From the NCBI GenBank assembly GCA_007122945.1, contig SKSP01000392.1, positions 1 through 5,759 of the forward strand: a DNA stretch of 5,759 bases, written 5' to 3'. Origin of the DNA: Ilumatobacteraceae bacterium. GTDB taxonomy: Bacteria > Actinomycetota > Acidimicrobiia > Acidimicrobiales > Ilumatobacteraceae. The notes under the pieces are model-generated. The model was not told the origin of the DNA. It ran no database searches and saw only the letters and a program-made list of their open reading frames with translations. Position numbers and translations under genes: made by a program. This document shows, piece after piece, positions 5,224 through 5,759 of the stretch; positions within the stretch are counted from its first letter, which is position 1, and each line of letters opens with the position of its first letter.

Positions 5224-5261
5224 ACCTCAAGTGTACAGAACGATCAGTAGCGATATGTACA
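5218..5261 (-). promoter_or_regulatory. Leaderless vapBC promoter with GTAC-centred palindromes
   Basis: On the minus strand TACACT (5235-5230) lies 6 nt before ATG 5223, placing the transcription start at or next to the start codon. The palindrome TGTACA occurs at 5256-5261 and 5232-5237 (24 bp apart). A third GTACA at 5218-5222 overlaps the start codon. These are candidate antitoxin operator sites; one covers the -10 box. The -35 is not clear (TACATA, 5259-5254, at 18 nt is a weak candidate). Confidence 0.5.
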
Positions 5262-5315
5262 GATGCCCACCGCACTCTCTCGCCTCGCCTCGAGCCGCTC
5301 GCGTACCGGCGAACT

Positions 5316-5495
5316 GTGGCGGCAACCAACGGGCAGAGACTGCCACACAATCTCGGCCGATCAGCCTCCTGGGCGCGCCAGATACGTGTCGCACCGCGCC
5401 TCGCGATCTCGATCGGAGGCATCGTGCTGGTCGCGGTCGGCTCGGGCGCCTACATCGGCTCGAGTCTCGGACCGGATGCTGGCAGCACGCCCTGA
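5316..5495 (+). CDS. Possible small single-span membrane protein or gene remnant
   Basis: An open frame of 59 codons from GTG 5316 to TGA 5493-5495. It has a polar, basic N-part (1-27, ending APR) and then a strong hydrophobic span LAISIGGIVLVAVGSGAYIG (29-48), followed by SSLGPDAGSTP. The positive charge before the span predicts an inside N-terminus. No good ribosome site precedes GTG 5316. An internal GTG 5424 with GGAGG 4 nt upstream would cut the span. It could be a real small protein, or the end of a gene broken when the island formed. No homolog is recognised. Confidence 0.3.
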   Translation: MAATNGQRLPHNLGRSASWARQIRVAPRLAISIGGIVLVAVGSGAYIGSSLGPDAGSTP

Positions 5496-5550
5496 ACTCT
5501 GAGCGGACTCCCCCCAGCGCCCCTGTCCGCCATCGTGCATACACGGGGCG

Positions 5551-5590
5551 AAAACACCCGAGGGCCCCGCCGACTCGGCGAAGCCCTCGC
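5551..5590 (-). terminator. Stem-loop terminator candidate on the minus strand, downstream of tRNA-Arg copy B
   Basis: CGAGGGC (5560-5566) pairs with GCCCTCG (5584-5590), and CGCCG (5569-5573) with CGGCG (5577-5581) around a 3-nt loop, separated by a 2x2 internal loop. Read on the minus strand it is followed by GGGTGTTTTC, a short T-run, as in a factor-independent terminator. It lies about 37 bp after the tRNA 3' end of copy B, as expected for a tRNA transcription unit. GGGTG/CGCCC can also fold around the T-run, which weakens the call. Confidence 0.55.
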
Positions 5591-5622
5591 AGAGGATCAG
5601 ACCTGGTAGATCACCCGATCCG

Positions 5623-5733
5623 CTCAGCGCGCCCGAAGGGATTCGAACCCCTAACCTTCTGATCCGTAGACGGCTCGAAGCGTGTCCGGCTGATGTCGTC
5701 TCGTGTTGAATCATGCCGTTGAGCTGGTGTTTC
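5623..5733 (-). repeat. 111-bp direct repeat, copy B (tRNA-Arg attachment junction)
   Basis: The partner of 3570-3680, same orientation, offset 2053 bp, no gaps and 7 mismatches. Together the two copies bound a 2.05-kb unit (one repeat plus its interior) holding both toxin-antitoxin modules. The sequences beyond the right ends differ (copy A continues AGCATC, copy B GCGAGA), which defines the repeat edge at 3680/5733. Confidence 0.85.
5628..5669 (-). pseudogene. tRNA-Arg(ACG) 3' fragment, attachment core of copy B
   Basis: Same layout as copy A but closer to a normal tRNA-Arg: anticodon loop CTACGGA, then TCAGAAGG, T-loop TTCGAAT with AGGGG/CCCTT stem, acceptor strand CGGGCGC and discriminator G. 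CCA is not encoded. The 5' half is absent; GCCGT before the loop does not pair with TCAGA, where TCTGA would be needed. Not a functional tRNA in this window. An intact tRNA-Arg with 5' acceptor GCGCCCG is expected farther right. Confidence 0.75.
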
Positions 5734-5759
5734 GCGAGAGGCTGCGGACGGACCGGCAC

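Noticed and set aside
5207..5662. Plus-strand gene of 151 codons ending ARPKGFEPLTF
   Set aside because: That ending is a familiar spurious translation of tRNA 3' sequence; no ribosome site or domain.

Overview
The window looks like chromosome from a high-GC actinobacterium. This is inferred from GC-rich third codon positions, a SARP/BTAD-type regulator, a heliorhodopsin (common in Actinobacteria), strong AGGAGG ribosome sites beside apparently leaderless genes, and toxin-antitoxin modules next to a tRNA attachment site. An aquatic member of the Acidimicrobiia would fit, but the lineage is a guess.

Left part (1-1369): the 5' portion of a SARP-type transcriptional regulator runs leftward off the window from about 730. 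Its upstream region carries three copies of GTGCAACCG, two of them direct repeats exactly 11 bp apart, which is the geometry bound by SARP regulators. After about 240 bp without a gene comes a small rightward gene (1001-1369). It has an excellent ribosome site and encodes a 122-residue putative exported protein with an N-A-T tripeptide repeat.

Middle part (1370-3570): a heliorhodopsin (1436-2212) with the retinal lysine and the Schiff-base counterion glutamate in place is followed 43 bp later, on the same strand, by a complete cytochrome P450 (2256-3521). The short gap holds two CTGACGTCC copies 20 bp apart around a TACACT box, so the P450 may be cotranscribed or have its own promoter. Hairpins follow the P450.

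Right part (3570-5759): a hitchhiking or island region. Two 111-bp direct repeats, identical at 104 positions (3570-3680 and 5623-5733), each contain the 3' portion of a minus-strand tRNA-Arg(ACG), cut at the anticodon loop, plus about 60 bp of shared non-tRNA sequence. That is what successive integrations by a tyrosine recombinase at one tRNA gene would leave. Between them lie two convergent type II toxin-antitoxin modules: a ribbon-helix-helix antitoxin with a MazF/PemK-type toxin (plus strand), and a Phd/YefM-type antitoxin with a VapC PIN-domain toxin (minus strand). Both antitoxin genes appear to be leaderless, with a -10 box 6-7 nt before the start codon and palindromes over the promoter. 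No integrase is visible and no complete tRNA is present; an intact tRNA-Arg would be expected to the right of the window.

The most interesting points are the heliorhodopsin-P450 pair, the tandem tRNA-Arg junctions around the two addiction modules, and the SARP-like repeat array.
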